Shown here: positions 50,831 through 59,492 of the stretch, in pieces
Position numbering within the stretch: position 1 is the stretch's first letter
How the letters are laid out: the number at the start of each line of letters is the position of its first letter
Source: Streptomyces sp. NRRL F-6131
GTDB taxonomy: Bacteria; Actinomycetota; Actinomycetes; Streptomycetales; Streptomycetaceae
Direction of reading: 5' to 3'
NCBI GenBank assembly: GCA_000719695.1
Contig: JOHN01000012.1
Coordinates: forward strand, 140,769-204,768
DNA: 64,000 bases
Notes under the pieces: model-generated
Told to the model about the DNA's origin: nothing
What the model saw: only the letters and a program-made list of their open reading frames with translations
The model's database searches: none
Program-made: the position numbers and the translations under genes

Positions 50831-51573
50831 CGGCGGTTCTCCCGGTGCGTGGCGGCGTGCTGGCCGGCGGTGATCAGGGCGTGGAAGAGGCGCGGGTCGT
50901 CGGGGTCGGTCTCGGGGTGCCACTGGACGCCCAGCGCGAAGGTGCGGCCGGTGAGTTCGAGTGCCTCGACGGTGCCGTCGGCGCTGTGGGCGGTGGCCCG
51001 CAGCCCGGCGCCGAGCCGCTCGACGGCCTGGTGGTGGTAGCAGGAGACCTCGGCGTCCGGTCCCAGGAGGGCGGCCAGCCGGCTGCCGGCCACCGTCTCG
51101 ACCCGCTGGCGGACGAACTGGGCGGGGACCTTCTGGTGGCTGCCGTCGGGCAGGTGCTGCCGCAGGGTGCCGCCGAGTTCGACGTTGAGCAGCTGCATGC
51201 CGCGGCAGACGCCGAGCACCGGGAGGTCCCGGGTCAGGGCGGAGTGCAGGAGCCTGCTCTCCCAGTCGTCCCGGGCCGGGTGGAGCGGGCCGGTGCGCGG
51301 GTCGGCGTCGGCCGCGTAGCGGGCGGGGTCGATGTCCTGTCCGCCGGCGAGGAGGAGTCCGTCCAGGGCGTCGAGCAGGTGCTCGGTGCCGCCGGGTTGC
51401 GGCGGCAGCAGGACCGGGGTGCCGCCCGCGCGGACCACGGCGTCCACGTAGGTCTGGGGTACCAGGGAGGCGCGCTGGTGCCAGACGGACCAGGCGGTGT
51501 CGTCCTGGTAGCTGGTGATGCCGATCAGCGGGCGGCGGCCGTGGTCGCCCTGGTCGCGCTGGTCGCGGTTCAC
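50827..51573 (-). CDS. Gamma-glutamyl-GABA hydrolase-like class I amidotransferase (PuuD-like)
   Basis: 248 residues. Peptidase C26 features: PLIGITSYQDD at the start, DGLLLAGGQDIDP, nucleophile Cys in LGVCRGMQLLN and the His-Glu pair in VQWHPE. It hydrolyses the gamma-glutamyl amide at the end of the pathway. GTG 51573 overlaps the ligase stop (GTGA). The presence of ligase, ALDH and hydrolase together reproduces the Puu-type route. Confidence 0.88.
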   Translation of the reverse strand: MNRDQRDQGDHGRRPLIGITSYQDDTAWSVWHQRASLVPQTYVDAVVRAGGTPVLLPPQPGGTEHLLDALDGLLLAGGQDIDPARYAADADPRTGPLHPARDDWESRLLHSALTRDLPVLGVCRGMQLLNVELGGTLRQHLPDGSHQKVPAQFVRQRVETVAGSRLAALLGPDAEVSCYHHQAVERLGAGLRATAHSADGTVEALELTGRTFALGVQWHPETDPDDPRLFHALITAGQHAATHRENRR

Positions 51574-52928
51574 AGCCGCTCGAATCCGCGGCGCCGCTCC
51601 CAGTCGGTCACCGACCGTTCGTAGGCCGCGAGTTCGGTGCGTCCGGCGTGGGTGTAGTGCCGGACGACGTCCTTGCCGAAGGCCTCGGTGGCGACGGCGC
51701 TGCGTTCGAAGGCGTCCACCGCGTCGCGCAGGGTGGAGGGTACCCGGGGGGCGTCGGAGGCGTAGGCGTTGCCGATGAACTCCGGTTCGAGCTCCAGCTG
51801 GTGCTCGATGCCGTGCAGTCCGGCGGCGATCAGCGCGGCGACCGCGAGGTAGGGGTTGACGTCGCCGCCGGGGACGCGGTTCTCGAAGCGCAGCGACGGG
51901 CCGTGGCCGACCACGCGCAGGGCGCAGGTGCGGTTGTCGCGGCCCCAGGCGACGGCGGTGGGCGCGAAGCTGCCGGGCACGTAGCGCTTGTAGGAGTTGA
52001 CGGTGGGGGCGAGCAGCAGGGCGAAGTCGGCGAGGCAGGCGAGCTGCCCGGCGAGGAAGTGCTCCATGGTGCGGGAGAAGCCGTGCGGCCGGTCACCGGC
52101 GAACACGGGTGCGCCGTGTTCGTCGCGCAGGCTGAGGTGGATGTGGCAGGAGTTGCCCTCGCGTTCGTCGTACTTCGCCATGAAGGTGAGGCTGCAGCCC
52201 TCCTGGGCGGCGATCTCCTTGGCGCCGGTCTTGTAGACGGCGTGGTTGTCGCAGGTGGTGAGGGCGTCCGCGTACTTGAAGGCGATCTCGTGCTGGCCGA
52301 GGTTGCACTCGCCCTTGGCGGACTCGACGGTGAGACCCGCGCCGGCCATCTCGTTGCGGATCCGGCGCAGCAGGGGCTCGATCCGACCGGTGCCGAGGAC
52401 GGAGTAGTCCACGTTGTACTGGTTGGCCGGGGTCAGCCGGGTGTAGTCCTTCTCCCAGGCCTGTTCGTAGCTGTCCCGGAAGACGATGAACTCCAGCTCG
52501 GTGGCGGCCTGGGCGGACCAGCCGTGGCCGGCCAGGCGGTCCAGCTGGCGTTGCAGGATCTGCCGGGGGGAGACGGTGACCGGGGTGCCGTCGTGGTGGA
52601 CGACGTCGCACTGGACCATGGCGGTGGCGGGATGCCAGGGCACGGCCCGCAGCGTGCCGAGGTCGGGGCGCAGTACGAGGTCGCCGTAGCCGTTCTCCCA
52701 GGAGGAGACCTCGTAGCCGTCGACGGTGTTCATGTCGACGTCGACGGCCAGCAGGTAGCCGCAGCCCTCGGCGGTGCCGGGCACCACGTCGGTGAGGAAG
52801 TGGTCGGCGGCCAGGCGCTTGCCCTGGAGGCGGCCCTGCATGTCGGTCATGGCGAGCACGACGGTGTCGACGGAGCCGTCGGCGACGCGGGCGCGCAGGT
52901 CGTCGAGGGTGAGCCGCGGGCTGGTCAT
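51570..52928 (-). CDS. Glutamine synthetase-like gamma-glutamyl amine ligase (GlnA3/GlnA4 type)
   Basis: 452 residues, shorter than true GlnA. Active-site segments: ATELEFIVF, GECNLGQHEIAFKYADAL, NSCHIHLSL, GSFAPTAVAWGRDNRT and LRFENRVPGGDVNPYL. The adenylylation loop of GlnA is absent. Streptomycete paralogues of this shape ligate glutamate to polyamines (GlnA3) or ethanolamine (GlnA4) with ATP. The divergent FadR-type regulator and the permease fit either; the sequence alone does not settle the amine. ATG 52928 overlaps the permease stop (ATGA). Confidence 0.88.
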   Translation of the reverse strand: MTSPRLTLDDLRARVADGSVDTVVLAMTDMQGRLQGKRLAADHFLTDVVPGTAEGCGYLLAVDVDMNTVDGYEVSSWENGYGDLVLRPDLGTLRAVPWHPATAMVQCDVVHHDGTPVTVSPRQILQRQLDRLAGHGWSAQAATELEFIVFRDSYEQAWEKDYTRLTPANQYNVDYSVLGTGRIEPLLRRIRNEMAGAGLTVESAKGECNLGQHEIAFKYADALTTCDNHAVYKTGAKEIAAQEGCSLTFMAKYDEREGNSCHIHLSLRDEHGAPVFAGDRPHGFSRTMEHFLAGQLACLADFALLLAPTVNSYKRYVPGSFAPTAVAWGRDNRTCALRVVGHGPSLRFENRVPGGDVNPYLAVAALIAAGLHGIEHQLELEPEFIGNAYASDAPRVPSTLRDAVDAFERSAVATEAFGKDVVRHYTHAGRTELAAYERSVTDWERRRGFERL

Positions 52929-54490
52929 CGGATCTCCAGTTCGGTGTCGCGGGCGTCGGGGGCGGGCGGGGTGGTCAGGACGTGGGGCCCGGTGAACCAG
53001 TGCCGGGCGGAGGCCAGCCACCACACACCGGCGAAGCCGACCACGACGGCCACGGCGACGGGGGTGTAGTTGAAGCTCTCGGCGGTGATCGGGGAGGTGG
53101 TGGGGAGCATGAAGAGGACGGTGATCACGGCCGTCCAGGCGACCGCGAGGATGCCGATCGGCCGGCTCCACCGGCCCAGGTGCCAGGGGCCGGGCGTGAA
53201 GTCCCCGCCCTGGCGCAGCCTCAGGTACACGGGGATGACGTAGGAGATGTACAGGCCGATGACGGAGATGGAGGTCACGGCGGTGTAGGCGGTGGTGTTC
53301 CAGAGCGCGGGCAGGCCGAGCAGCAGCGCGCCGCCGGTGGCCAGCCAGACCGCGTTGGTCGGGGTCTGGGTGCGCGGGTCGATGCGGTGCCACAGCCGGG
53401 AGCCGGGCAGTGCGCCGTCCCGGGAGAAGGCGTAGATCATGCGGGAGTTGGCGGTGACGGAGGCCATTCCGCAGAAGAACTGGGCGCCGATGACGATCAG
53501 CAGCAGGAACTGGGCGCCGCCGGAGCCGATCGCGTCGATGAAGATCTGCGCGGGCGGGACGCCGGTGTCACTGGCGAGCGCGCCGTCGTAGTCGCGGATC
53601 GCGAAGGTGATGCCGAGCAGCAGGATCCAGCCGGCGGCCAGGGAGACGGTGATGGCGTTGACGATGCCGCGGGGGCCGGAGCGGGCGGCGTCGTGGGTCT
53701 CCTCGGTCATGTGCGCGGAGGCGTCGTACCCGGTGAGGGTGTACTGGGCCATCAGCAGGCCGATCATCGCAACGTAGAACTGGTTCTGGAAGCCGGTCCC
53801 GTTGACGAACTCGGTGAGGACGAAGGAGGCGGAGGCGTGCTGGTCCGGGAGCACGGCGAGCGCGCCGACGATGACTGCCACGCCCACCAGGTGCCACCAG
53901 ACGGACACGCTGTTGAGGAGCGCGACCAGGCGCACGCCGCGGGTGTTGAGCAGGCCGTGGACCAGCAGGATGACGGCGAAGATCTCGATGGTGTGCGCGG
54001 GGCTGGCCTCGAAGCCGAAGCGCAGGGTGAGGAAGGCGTTGGTGAAGAACGCGGCGCCGAAGTCGACGCCGGCCGTGACCGCGACCTGGCCGAGGAAGTT
54101 GAACCAGCCGGTGAACCAGCTCCAGGCGGGGCCGCGGCTGCGGCTCAGCTTGGCGGCCCAGTAGTAGAGGCCGCCGGCCGTCGGGTAGCTGGAGCAGATC
54201 TCGGCCATGGCCAGCCCGACGCAGAGGGTGAACAGGCCGACCACCGGCCAGCCCCAGATGATCAGGGCCGGGCCTCCGGTCTTCATGCCCGTCCCGTAGA
54301 GGGTCAGGCAGCCGGAGAGGATCGAGACGATGGAGAAGGAGACGGCGAAGTTGGAGAAGCCGGACATCGAGCGGGCCAGTTCCTGGGTGTAGCCCAGCTC
54401 GCGGAGCCGTTGTTCGTCGTCGGAAACGGGGGAGGTGTTCTCCGGAAACACGGCGGGGGAAGGCTGGTCGGGCGAGCGTGCGTCGGTCAT
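52925..54490 (-). CDS. APC-family amino acid/amine permease
   Basis: 521 residues, 12 membrane segments. RSMSGFSNFAVSFSIVSILSG at helix 1, YPTAGGLYYWAAKLS after helix 2 and TGYDASAHMTEETHDAARSGPRGI are marks of the amino acid/GABA/choline permease branch. It should import the amine that the ligase glutamylates. First gene of the operon; ATG 54490 faces the FadR gene across a 211-base region with a palindromic operator. Confidence 0.88.
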   Translation of the reverse strand: MTDARSPDQPSPAVFPENTSPVSDDEQRLRELGYTQELARSMSGFSNFAVSFSIVSILSGCLTLYGTGMKTGGPALIIWGWPVVGLFTLCVGLAMAEICSSYPTAGGLYYWAAKLSRSRGPAWSWFTGWFNFLGQVAVTAGVDFGAAFFTNAFLTLRFGFEASPAHTIEIFAVILLVHGLLNTRGVRLVALLNSVSVWWHLVGVAVIVGALAVLPDQHASASFVLTEFVNGTGFQNQFYVAMIGLLMAQYTLTGYDASAHMTEETHDAARSGPRGIVNAITVSLAAGWILLLGITFAIRDYDGALASDTGVPPAQIFIDAIGSGGAQFLLLIVIGAQFFCGMASVTANSRMIYAFSRDGALPGSRLWHRIDPRTQTPTNAVWLATGGALLLGLPALWNTTAYTAVTSISVIGLYISYVIPVYLRLRQGGDFTPGPWHLGRWSRPIGILAVAWTAVITVLFMLPTTSPITAESFNYTPVAVAVVVGFAGVWWLASARHWFTGPHVLTTPPAPDARDTELEIR

Positions 54491-54584
54491 GGGCACCCCT
54501 GGGGGTTGAGGGTGTGCCGGGGAGGGCACGGCCACGACGGCGTGGCGCGCTCGGCCCGGCGGGTTCGACGGTCGGACGGCTCTT

Positions 54585-54608
54585 CAATGGTCTGGAACCA
54601 GACCATTG
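54585..54608. promoter_or_regulatory. Palindromic operator of the FadR/GntR regulator
   Basis: CAATGGTCTGG (54585-54595), AA, CCAGACCATTG (54598-54608): 11-base perfect arms containing the TGGTC-type half-site expected for FadR-subfamily GntR proteins. It lies 95 bases upstream of both the permease start and the regulator start. Confidence 0.75.
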
Positions 54609-54701
54609 GGTGGGTGAGCAGCATCGTTCCGGCTCGGCCGGGGCCACGTCAAGGGCCGAACGGAACGAGTCCCGGAACCCGCCCGTAGGTACGATTCCGC
54701 C

Positions 54702-55457
54702 GTGGACCTGGACGAAGCACGTGAACGGGCGCGGCTCGACTGGCAGGCCGGCGCGATCTTCCGCCCGGTCCGGACCGGCAACGCCTTCGAGGAGACCGTC
54801 GAACGGCTCCTCCAGGCGATCAAACTCGGCGTCTTCGGCCACGGCGACCGCCTGCCCGCCGAACGGGACCTCGCCGCACGGCTCGGCGTCAGCCGGGAGA
54901 CCCTGCGCGAGGCGCTGCGCACCCTGCAACAGGCCGACTGCGTCGAACCCCGCCGCGGCCGCTACGGCGGCACCTTCGTCACCTACCGGATGCCCGCACC
55001 CGACGTCGCCGACCTGCGCCGGGCCGCCCGCGACCTCGGTGGCGCCCTCGAGGACGCGCTGACCTACCGCCACGTCCTGGAGACCGGCGCCGCCGAGGCC
55101 GCCGCCCGCCGCGCCCCCGCCCTCAGCCCCGGCCAACGGGCCCACCTGGAGAACCGGCTCGCCGACCTGGAGGACGCCCCGCCCGACCAGTACCGCCAGC
55201 TCGACTCGCGCTTCCACCTCGCCATCGGCGAACTCGCCGGGTCCCCCACCCTCGCCGCGGCCATCGCCGAGGCCCGGATGCGCCTCAACGACCTGCTCAA
55301 CGCCATCCCCATGCTCGACCGGAACATCGAGCACGCCGCCGACCAGCACCGCGCCATGGTCCGGGCGATCCTCACCGGCGACGCCGAGGCCGCCCGCCGC
55401 GCCACCGAGGAACACCTCGCCGCGACGGCCGCGCTGCTGCGGGGCTTCCTGGCCTGA
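54702..55457 (+). CDS. FadR-type GntR regulator of the amine operon
   Basis: 251 residues. The N-terminal winged helix shows GVFGHGDRLPAERDLAARLGVSRETLREALRTL in two conserved pieces; the FadR C-terminal helical domain includes DSRFHLAIGELAGSP with metal-type His and EHAADQHRAMVRAIL. GTG 54702 has no ribosome site but a TACGAT box ends seven bases upstream (54690-54695), so the message may be leaderless. It most likely represses the divergent operon until the amine or a product binds. Confidence 0.88.
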   Translation: MDLDEARERARLDWQAGAIFRPVRTGNAFEETVERLLQAIKLGVFGHGDRLPAERDLAARLGVSRETLREALRTLQQADCVEPRRGRYGGTFVTYRMPAPDVADLRRAARDLGGALEDALTYRHVLETGAAEAAARRAPALSPGQRAHLENRLADLEDAPPDQYRQLDSRFHLAIGELAGSPTLAAAIAEARMRLNDLLNAIPMLDRNIEHAADQHRAMVRAILTGDAEAARRATEEHLAATAALLRGFLA

Positions 55458-55902
55458 GGCCCGGCGCTCGACCCCGCTGCGGGGTGGTGAAGGGTAGGCC
55501 GTGCGCCCCGTCGGCGCTCCCGGTGGGGACGGGCGGTGGCGCGTTCCACTCGTCCGCGGGCCGGATGCCGCGCCGGGGCGTCCCCGCGGGCCGCCCGGCG
55601 CGTGTGCGGTAGCCGCGTCTGCGCAGGCCGGAGCCGTGATGCCGGTCCGGACCCGTGCCAGGCGGGCGGCTTCCCCGAAGCCCGGCCGGGCAGCCCCGCA
55701 CGCCTCACTCGTCACTTCCGCCCCGTCAGATCCAAAGCCTTCGCGTCGATATGACCGATATGCAGCCGGTCGACCGGAGATGCGATTGACCGCACCGGAT
55801 GTCCCGGTAATGCTGGTCGGGTACGACCCAATCGGAACCGGTTGCGACGGGTTTTCCGGTTCCGCATTCGATTTCCGCATTCGATTCGTCCGGGGAGGAC
55901 CT
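55458..55902. other. 445-base gap before the crystallin-like gene
   Basis: No credible gene. Left end has a small hairpin (accccg-ctg-cggggt, 55471-55485) that could end the FadR message. The right half is less G+C-rich than the rest and holds a gatatgaccgatatgc near-repeat (about 55748) and a perfect 13-base tandem repeat (55860-55885) just before the ribosome site of the next gene. Confidence 0.5.
55860..55885 (+). repeat. Perfect tandem repeat of ttccgcattcgat
   Basis: Two head-to-tail 13-base copies 18-43 bases before GTG 55903. The position suggests a regulator site or a leader element. Confidence 0.65.
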
Positions 55903-56256
55903 GTGTTCTCGAAAACGAAGAAGCTCATGAGTGTCGGGGCTGCCACGTTCGCGGCCGCGGCGGCGTTCACGGTGGCGGTGCCCTCGGGCAGCGCGTTCGC
56001 GATCGACCACGTCGAGTGCCGGGGAGGCGAGAACTTCCTGAAGATCTGGTCGCACAACGGAGGCATTCAGAGCGTCGACTGCTACGCCAACGCGGGCCGC
56101 ACCGACTTCGGCAACTGGTGGGTCGACCGGATCTCCACCGGGAACAACGACCTCATCTACTACGACGCCAACGGCGATTCGATCAGGATCAACCGGTGGA
56201 CGGACATCTCGTTCCCGAACCGTCCGCCGCAGGTGAAGTCCATCGAGATCCTGTGA
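55903..56256 (+). CDS. Secreted beta/gamma-crystallin-like protein (Streptomyces killer toxin-like)
   Basis: 117 residues from GTG 55903 (GGGGAGGAC upstream). A Sec signal peptide (KTKKLMSVGAATFAAAAAF) ends near SAFA/ID at about 33. The mature 84 residues (HVECRGGENFLKIW, SVDCYANAG, FGNWWVDRISTGNNDLIYYD) have two Cys and the Tyr/Trp-Asn-Asp texture of the single-domain crystallin-like fold known from Streptomyces killer toxin-like protein SKLP. It should be exported. Antifungal activity is only inferred from the family. Confidence 0.7.
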   Translation: MFSKTKKLMSVGAATFAAAAAFTVAVPSGSAFAIDHVECRGGENFLKIWSHNGGIQSVDCYANAGRTDFGNWWVDRISTGNNDLIYYDANGDSIRINRWTDISFPNRPPQVKSIEIL

Positions 56257-56290
56257 CCTCCCCCGTGAGGTGAGGCGCGCCGCTCCGTCC

Positions 56291-56351
56291 CCCGGGCAGG
56301 CGCAGGACGGTACCGCCGGCGCCGCTCCCGGCCCCGCCCCGCCTGCCCGGG
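56291..56351. terminator. Long-loop hairpin between converging genes
   Basis: Arms cccgggcaggcg (56291-56302) and cgcctgcccggg (56340-56351), loop of 37, between the crystallin-like gene and folC. Confidence 0.45.
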
Positions 56352-56354
56352 CCT

Positions 56355-57719
56355 TCACGCGGGGTGGAGGCCGAGCGCGGTGCGGCTCTCGCCCACGAGG
56401 CGCAGCGAGCCCAGGACGACGATCAGGCCGCCGGGGCCGGCGAGTTCGGCGGCGCGGTGCAGGGCCGACGGGGTGTCGGCGGCGGTGGCGCACGGTCCCC
56501 GGCGGTCGGGGGAGAGCCGCTCGTGGAGGACGGCGGGGTCCGCGGCGTTGAGCGCGTCGGTGCGGGTGAGGACCAGGGGCCAGTCGCGGGGGAGCGGGGC
56601 GAGCATGGCGCGGACGTCCTTGTCGTCCATGGCGGCGAAGACGAGCACGGGCGGGTCCGAGCGGTCGCCGGCGCCGGCGCCGACGCCGGCGTGGCGCAGG
56701 ATCTCGGGGGCGACGGTCTCGACGCCCTGGGGGTTGGTGGCGCCCTCCAGCAGGGCGCGGCCCGTCCACTCGCCCAGTCGGGCGCGGGGCACCAGCTCGA
56801 GCCGGCCGGGCCAGCGGGTGGCCGCCAGACGGGCGCGCAGCTGCTCGCCGTCCGGCGGCCGGATGTGGCCCCGTTCGGCCAGCGCGTCCACGGCGGCGAC
56901 GGCGGTGGCGAGGTTGTGGTGCTGGTGCGCGCCCGGCAGCGGGCAGGGCAGGTCGCGGTGCACGGCGCGGGGCGTGGTGACGTCCACCAGGGTGGTCGGG
57001 CCCTGCGCGCTGCCGTGGCCGACCGTACGGGCGGTGTAGTGGATCTCGTGGTCCATCCGCCACACGGTCAGGCCCGTACGCTCCTTGACGACCTGTTCCG
57101 CGCCGGCGGCGGCTTCCGGGGCGAGCCGCCCGAGGACCAGATGGTCCCCGTCACGCGCCGCCGAGACCTTGGCCCTGGCGATCTCGGCGAGGGAGCCGCC
57201 GAGCAGCCGGGTGTGGTCGAGTCCCACGCCGGTGACGACCTTCACGTCGAGGCCGAGTTCGGCGACCGCCGTCCCCCTGCCGCCGATTCCCGCCTCCGCC
57301 ACCGCCACGCGGACGCCCGTTCGCCGGAAGTGCACGGCCGCGGTCACCGCGAAGACGCCCTGGGCCATCACGGGCAGGTCGTGCCGTTCGATCGCGCGCC
57401 AGACCTCGGCGAAGGTCTCGGTGTACTCGTCGCGGGTGACGGGGACCCCGTCGATCCGGATCCGCTCCCGGAGTTCCTGCAGGTGCGGGCTGGGCAGGCT
57501 GCCCACCCGGATGCCGCTCGCGGTCACCGCCGACACCGCGAACGCGCAGGTCGACCCCTTGCCGTTCGTTCCGATCACCAGCATCCCGCGCAGTCCGTGC
57601 TCAGGATTCCCCAGTGCCGTCAGGAGTGGGGAGACGTTCGCCTGCCGCACCTCCCGGGGGAGCCCCTGCGGGTTCTCCAGCAGTTCGGTGATGATGTCCG
57701 CGCAGCGTCGGTAGTCCAC
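56355..57719 (-). CDS. Folylpolyglutamate/dihydrofolate synthase-like Mur ligase
   Basis: 454 residues from GTG 57719. The P-loop VIGTNGKGSTCAF (48-60), the SPHLQELRERIRIDG segment and AVAEAGIGGRGTAV (in place of the usual E-x-GLGGRLD) follow FolC; HHNLATAVAAVDAL begins the C-terminal domain. FolC adds glutamate to dihydropteroate and folates. The GIGGRGTA variant instead of GLGGRLDATN departs from housekeeping FolC, so this may be a second, specialised copy. No folate genes are nearby. Confidence 0.8.
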   Translation of the reverse strand: MDYRRCADIITELLENPQGLPREVRQANVSPLLTALGNPEHGLRGMLVIGTNGKGSTCAFAVSAVTASGIRVGSLPSPHLQELRERIRIDGVPVTRDEYTETFAEVWRAIERHDLPVMAQGVFAVTAAVHFRRTGVRVAVAEAGIGGRGTAVAELGLDVKVVTGVGLDHTRLLGGSLAEIARAKVSAARDGDHLVLGRLAPEAAAGAEQVVKERTGLTVWRMDHEIHYTARTVGHGSAQGPTTLVDVTTPRAVHRDLPCPLPGAHQHHNLATAVAAVDALAERGHIRPPDGEQLRARLAATRWPGRLELVPRARLGEWTGRALLEGATNPQGVETVAPEILRHAGVGAGAGDRSDPPVLVFAAMDDKDVRAMLAPLPRDWPLVLTRTDALNAADPAVLHERLSPDRRGPCATAADTPSALHRAAELAGPGGLIVVLGSLRLVGESRTALGLHPA

Positions 57720-57784
57720 CGCGGCATCATGGCACCCGCAGCGACGGATCGGAAGCACCGAGTAGTGGCCTGCGTGTGCGGAGT

Positions 57785-58819
57785 TCAGCCGTTCAGTGCC
57801 GCGGTGGCGGCGTCGACCTGGGTCTGCAGGGCGGTCTTGATCCGGGCCATGGCGGTGGCGTTCTCGGCGACGGCCTGCTGCTGGTAGGCGTGGTCGACGG
57901 AGTACCAGACGCCGACCAGGTTGGTGCGGTGCCGGCAGGCGGCGTCGGCGGTGGCGACCTGGATCTCGTGCGGGGTGGGCGCGGGGGTGGCGGGCCAGGC
58001 CTTGTCGCCCATCGCGGCGATGGGGTCCCGGTAGTCGAAGCCGCTCTCCTTCATGCACTGCGACCACTGGGCGAACACCGCCTGCGTCCGGGCGTCCTGC
58101 TGGGAGTCGTGCAGCGTACGGAACTTGAGGTCCTCGGCGAGCTGCGCGTCGCCGACCCGGCCGTCCACGGCGCCGGTCAGCGTCCTGAGGGCCTCGCCGA
58201 CGCAGCCGTGGTCGGGGACCGTACGGCCGTTGACGGCCTGGCCGCCGGGGCCGAACTTCTGCTTCGGGTCGGAGGAGCCGCGCAGCGCGGTGGTCATCTG
58301 CGGGCTCAGCTGCGGCGGCGGGGGCACCGCGCCCGGGCCGGTGTCGCCGCCCTGCGGATGGTAGCCCCACGTCGCCATCACGGTGGCGTCCTGCGGTCCG
58401 TAGCGGCCGTCGGTGCGCGTGGTGGGGGCATCGGTGCCGCGTGCCGGTTCGGCCGGGGTGGGGGGTGCGTAGGTGAAGCCGAGGCGTGCCATGCAGCCCG
58501 TGACGAGCTTGGCCTGGGCCTTGGCGACCGTGGACATCTGCGCCGGGTTGAAGAGGTAGGCGTCCAGGGGCAGCGGCTGGTCGTTCGCCGAGTCGAGCAC
58601 GGGCGTGGCGGCTACCGTGGGTGGCGCGGCGGGTGGCGCCGCGGCCTCGGTCGGTGCGCCGGTCGGCGTTCCGGTGGCGGGCTCCGCGGACGCGGTGACG
58701 GCTCGGCCCGGTGTGCCGGTGCCGGGTCCCGGCCCGGGGGCGGCGGCGCTCGCGCAGCCGGCCAGCAGCAACGGCAGGGCGACCAGGAGGGCGGTCGGGC
58801 GGCGCGGGCGGCGGAACAC
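57785..58819 (-). CDS. Predicted lipoprotein, unknown function
   Basis: 344 residues from GTG 58819. Signal peptide with lipobox LAGC (Cys about 22), then an Ala/Pro/Thr linker to about 75 and a helical domain with repeated Cys-Met landmarks (VTGCMARLGFTY, GCVGEALRTL, SQCMKESGFDYRDP, ADAACRHRTNLVGVW). The pattern C-M-x-x-x-G-F-x-Y occurs twice and recurs in many actinomycete lipoproteins of unknown role. It should be tethered outside the cell. Upstream lies a short repeat of gggtcaac/gtcgggtg units (about 58838-58892). Confidence 0.72.
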   Translation of the reverse strand: MFRRPRRPTALLVALPLLLAGCASAAAPGPGPGTGTPGRAVTASAEPATGTPTGAPTEAAAPPAAPPTVAATPVLDSANDQPLPLDAYLFNPAQMSTVAKAQAKLVTGCMARLGFTYAPPTPAEPARGTDAPTTRTDGRYGPQDATVMATWGYHPQGGDTGPGAVPPPPQLSPQMTTALRGSSDPKQKFGPGGQAVNGRTVPDHGCVGEALRTLTGAVDGRVGDAQLAEDLKFRTLHDSQQDARTQAVFAQWSQCMKESGFDYRDPIAAMGDKAWPATPAPTPHEIQVATADAACRHRTNLVGVWYSVDHAYQQQAVAENATAMARIKTALQTQVDAATAALNG

Positions 58820-59022
58820 AGGCGTGCTCTCTCTCGGTCAACTGGCCAACGGGTCAACGGGTCAACTGGTCGGGTGGGTCGGGTGGGTCGGTAGCGGCGG
58901 CCTCCGGCCGGCTGTCCGGGCCGGAGGCCGCCACCGGGCTCCCCGCCTGCGGCCAGTGCCCGGCCGTCAGTGCGCGGATGTCACTGCCCGGCCGCCACTG
59001 CTCGACGTCGGTCGGCTCCGGC

Positions 59023-59442
59023 TCAGCCGAAGTAGCCGGCCGCGTTGTTGTTCTTCATCGTCGAGTTGAGGTCCCGGTGGCTGTAGTCCGGGATGGTCTG
59101 GCAGGCGTAGCTGCAGTTGCGGAAGCCGCTGTTGTAGTAGACCGTGAACGCGCCGGCGTACCAGCTGTCGACCGACGCGGCGTGGTTCTTGACCGAGAGG
59201 CCGGCGCCGGCGGTGCCGTAGGCGCTCTCGCCGAAGCGGTAGTTGGTGTAGTCGGAGATGTTCGAGCCCTGGACGAAGACGGCGCCGTGGCCGTTGCCGC
59301 TGGAGTTGTAGTACAGGCAGACGTAGGCGCCGCCCTGGCAGTCGGCCAGGCTGGAGGCCGAGGCCGTGCCGGCGGTCGCCAGGCCCGCGGTCAGAGCGGT
59401 GCCGGCCACGGTGGCGGCGGCGAAGAGCTTCCGGATGCGCAT
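59023..59442 (-). CDS. Secreted peptidase inhibitor I36-like protein
   Basis: 139 residues. A signal peptide (MRIRKLFAAATVAGTALTAG) is cleaved near ASA/SS at about 30. The mature part starts DCQGGAYVCLYYNSSGNGHGAVF and has four Cys (DC, VCLYY, NCSYAC), matching the I36 family of Streptomyces metallopeptidase inhibitors (SMPI-like, crystallin fold). AGGAAAGGG precedes ATG 59442. Likely secreted; inhibitory activity not shown. Confidence 0.82.
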   Translation of the reverse strand: MRIRKLFAAATVAGTALTAGLATAGTASASSLADCQGGAYVCLYYNSSGNGHGAVFVQGSNISDYTNYRFGESAYGTAGAGLSVKNHAASVDSWYAGAFTVYYNSGFRNCSYACQTIPDYSHRDLNSTMKNNNAAGYFG

Positions 59443-59492
59443 TGTCGTCCCTTTCCTGACACCGGCGTCTCCGGCGTCGCGGGGACACATGC

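Noticed and set aside
53568..56066. Minus-strand frame of about 830 codons over permease and FadR genes
   Set aside because: Composite of antisense and wrong-frame reading; the FadR gene on the plus strand has clear wHTH and FadR motifs.
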